Below the pieces are notes generated by a model. It had not been told where the DNA came from. It did no database searches and saw only the letters and a program-made list of their open reading frames with translations. The translations under genes were made by a program, and so were the position numbers. A DNA stretch of 35,773 bases from Alphaproteobacteria bacterium (GTDB lineage Bacteria > Pseudomonadota > Alphaproteobacteria > Rhizobiales > OSC116), in contig NVQL02000027.1 of the NCBI GenBank assembly GCA_002400495.2, positions 1 to 35,773 of the forward strand, read 5' to 3'. Positions 34,610 through 35,773 of this stretch are shown here, piece after piece (positions within the stretch are counted from its first letter, which is position 1; every line of letters begins with the position of its first letter).

Positions 34610-35514
34610 ACCAATGGTCTCTTAAGAGATGGTGGCATAATAGAAAATCAATTATCATTCATGTAATTGAGGGAGTTGCTCTATTCTGGTTATTTGTTGA
34701 AATTGCTAGTTATTCTACAAGTGGTGAAGTGGACAGTTTCTTAAAAAAGATTTGGGTATTCTCACTTGCTTTTGTAATAATACTAATTATTTCTTTCGTT
34801 TTAAACAAACCTAAAAATAGCTTCGCCTACAAACTTCGTGCTAAAGACAGTTTTATAGAAATAAAAGTAGGGGATGCATTTAAAAACCGTGGTGCACTAG
34901 TAATTCCCTTTAATGATCACTTGGATGTTTCATTAGGCGGAAATGTTAAAAAATCTAAAAGCCTTCAAAGTCAATTAATTAGAAAATATTATTCTGGGCG
35001 TGAAGAACATTTAGAAAGCGATATTTTTAGTAAAATAGATAAGTCACAGGCACCTGTAGCAATAGGAACAACCATTGAGATAGCACAAAATAATAAAACA
35101 TTTTATTTGTTAGTAAATTCACGAAAAAAAACAAACAATCGAGTAGAATCTAACGAAGGCGAATTTATGCTAAGTATAGCTAAATTATGGCGCTACATTT
35201 CGTCTGAGTCTGGCAGGAACTCCAATATAACGATCCCATTACTAAGCACCGATCACGGCAGAATTAACACGAACCGCGTGGCTGTAATCAAAGAAATAAT
35301 AGATAGCTATATATATGTATCAAAACATAAAAATGTTTCTGATAGATTGATTATTAGCATCCACCCTTCTGATCTTGAGAAAGGTGACATAGACTTAGAT
35401 GATTTAGATGAGTTTCTTAAATTTTCCTGCAAGCATTATAAAGAAGTTACTTACTCTGATGAACCTGAAGGTCAAGCTATTAGTTCCTCAGTTACGAATA
35501 ATATTGCTCAATAA
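34606..35514 (+). CDS. thsA: ThsA-like effector, two membrane helices plus macro-like domain (type II Thoeris)
   Basis: A protein of 302 aa. Two N-terminal transmembrane helices (IIIHVIEGVALFWLFVEIAS, about 16-35, and WVFSLAFVIILIISFVL, about 49-65) are followed by a cytosolic domain from about 80. In that domain IEIKVGDAFKNRGALVIPFN, DVSLGGNVKKSKSLQSQLI and ITIPLLSTDHGRIN fit the macro-like ligand-binding domain (DUF6430) of type II Thoeris effectors. In that type, TIR-made His-ADPR binds the macro domain and the membrane helices damage the membrane; here this is transfer by family and order. AT-rich, translationally coupled to thsB. Confidence 0.8.
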   Translation: MNQWSLKRWWHNRKSIIIHVIEGVALFWLFVEIASYSTSGEVDSFLKKIWVFSLAFVIILIISFVLNKPKNSFAYKLRAKDSFIEIKVGDAFKNRGALVIPFNDHLDVSLGGNVKKSKSLQSQLIRKYYSGREEHLESDIFSKIDKSQAPVAIGTTIEIAQNNKTFYLLVNSRKKTNNRVESNEGEFMLSIAKLWRYISSESGRNSNITIPLLSTDHGRINTNRVAVIKEIIDSYIYVSKHKNVSDRLIISIHPSDLEKGDIDLDDLDEFLKFSCKHYKEVTYSDEPEGQAISSSVTNNIAQ

Positions 35515-35565
35515 AATCATTAGAATCAATCGCCTAAACAATAAGACACCCCCAAGCCTCCCCCA

Positions 35566-35773
35566 CTCTGGAAGTCTCATTTATACGTTCGGCTTAAGCC
35601 TCTCTGTTAGCACTTGCGTGCGCAATCCCAAACAAGTTGGGCTTGCTAGCTGACCGCGCGTTAGGTGGCAGCGGCTTCGAACGGCCGCTGTCGCGCTCGC
35701 GGGATGGCACGTTGTTTGGATGCGAGGGGTAGATGGAAACTCGGGGGGTGTTGCTTGGTGGGGTGGTGGGTTG
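35566..35773 (+). repeat. Interspersed modular repeat, copy R9 (runs to window edge)
   Basis: Inverted partner of R8. It has CTCTGGAAGTCTCATTTATA, tip hairpin GGCTTAAGCC, TGTTAGCACTTGCGTGCG, CCCAA-ACAAG-TTGGG, GACCGCGCGT, GGCTTCGAACGGCCGC, GGCACGTTGTTTGGATGC and GGGTAGATGGAAACTC. It may extend beyond the window. The 51 bp between thsA and R9 hold no obvious terminator. Confidence 0.88.

Overview
The window looks like the chromosome of an alphaproteobacterium, most likely Hyphomicrobiales (Rhizobiales) with a moderate to low GC content. Three gene neighbourhoods support this. The first is rimP-nusA-ylxR-infB-rbfA. The second is rsmB followed by a heparinase-like gene and purH, with a divergent DUF1674 (SDHAF4-like) gene. 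The third is rnhB-ccrM-mutY-DUF721-dsbA, with a GANTC-type (CcrM) methyltransferase, plus an Fo operon in the order atpI-atpB-atpE-atpF'-atpF. No rRNA, tRNA, CRISPR array or complete insertion sequence is visible.

Layout. Positions 1-1400: a two-gene toxin-antitoxin module (HI1419/HI1420 type) between two direct copies of a large interspersed repeat. 1417-7822: the translation/transcription operon rimP-nusA-ylxR-infB-rbfA on the minus strand. 7978-10590: a UMF1-type transporter and a DUF2147 secreted protein between two inverted copies of the repeat. 10596-15832: purH, a heparinase II/III-like protein, rsmB and the divergent DUF1674 gene. 15880-17683: a Hin/Gin-like serine recombinase between long inverted copies of the repeat, with a perfect 22-bp inverted pair upstream of it. 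17684-31751: two glycosyltransferases, rnhB, ccrM, mutY, DUF721, dsbA, an aldo/keto reductase, an RTX-type lipoprotein, the ATP synthase Fo operon, a SnoaL-like protein, a DMT transporter, a 3-hydroxybutyrate dehydrogenase and mgsA. 31752-35773: an accessory region with three tandem paralogous structured non-coding RNAs, a small membrane protein, and an AT-rich two-gene operon that reads as type II Thoeris antiphage defence (TIR protein plus membrane-anchored macro-domain effector).

Two things deserve most attention. First, the three RNAs (about 32138-32404, 32761-33004 and 33245-33475) share a common architecture, show compensatory base changes in several hairpins, and each ends in an intrinsic terminator; I do not recognise the family. 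Second, nine copies of a 170-510 bp modular repeat bracket every accessory cassette (toxin-antitoxin, transporter pair, recombinase, RNA copy 3 with a small ORF, Thoeris) and leave the core operons between them. Each repeat carries a small hairpin at the same place with different sequence but preserved pairing, so the repeat is probably a folded RNA or DNA element rather than decayed coding sequence.

All functional calls rest on motif reading by eye; no search or folding program was run.
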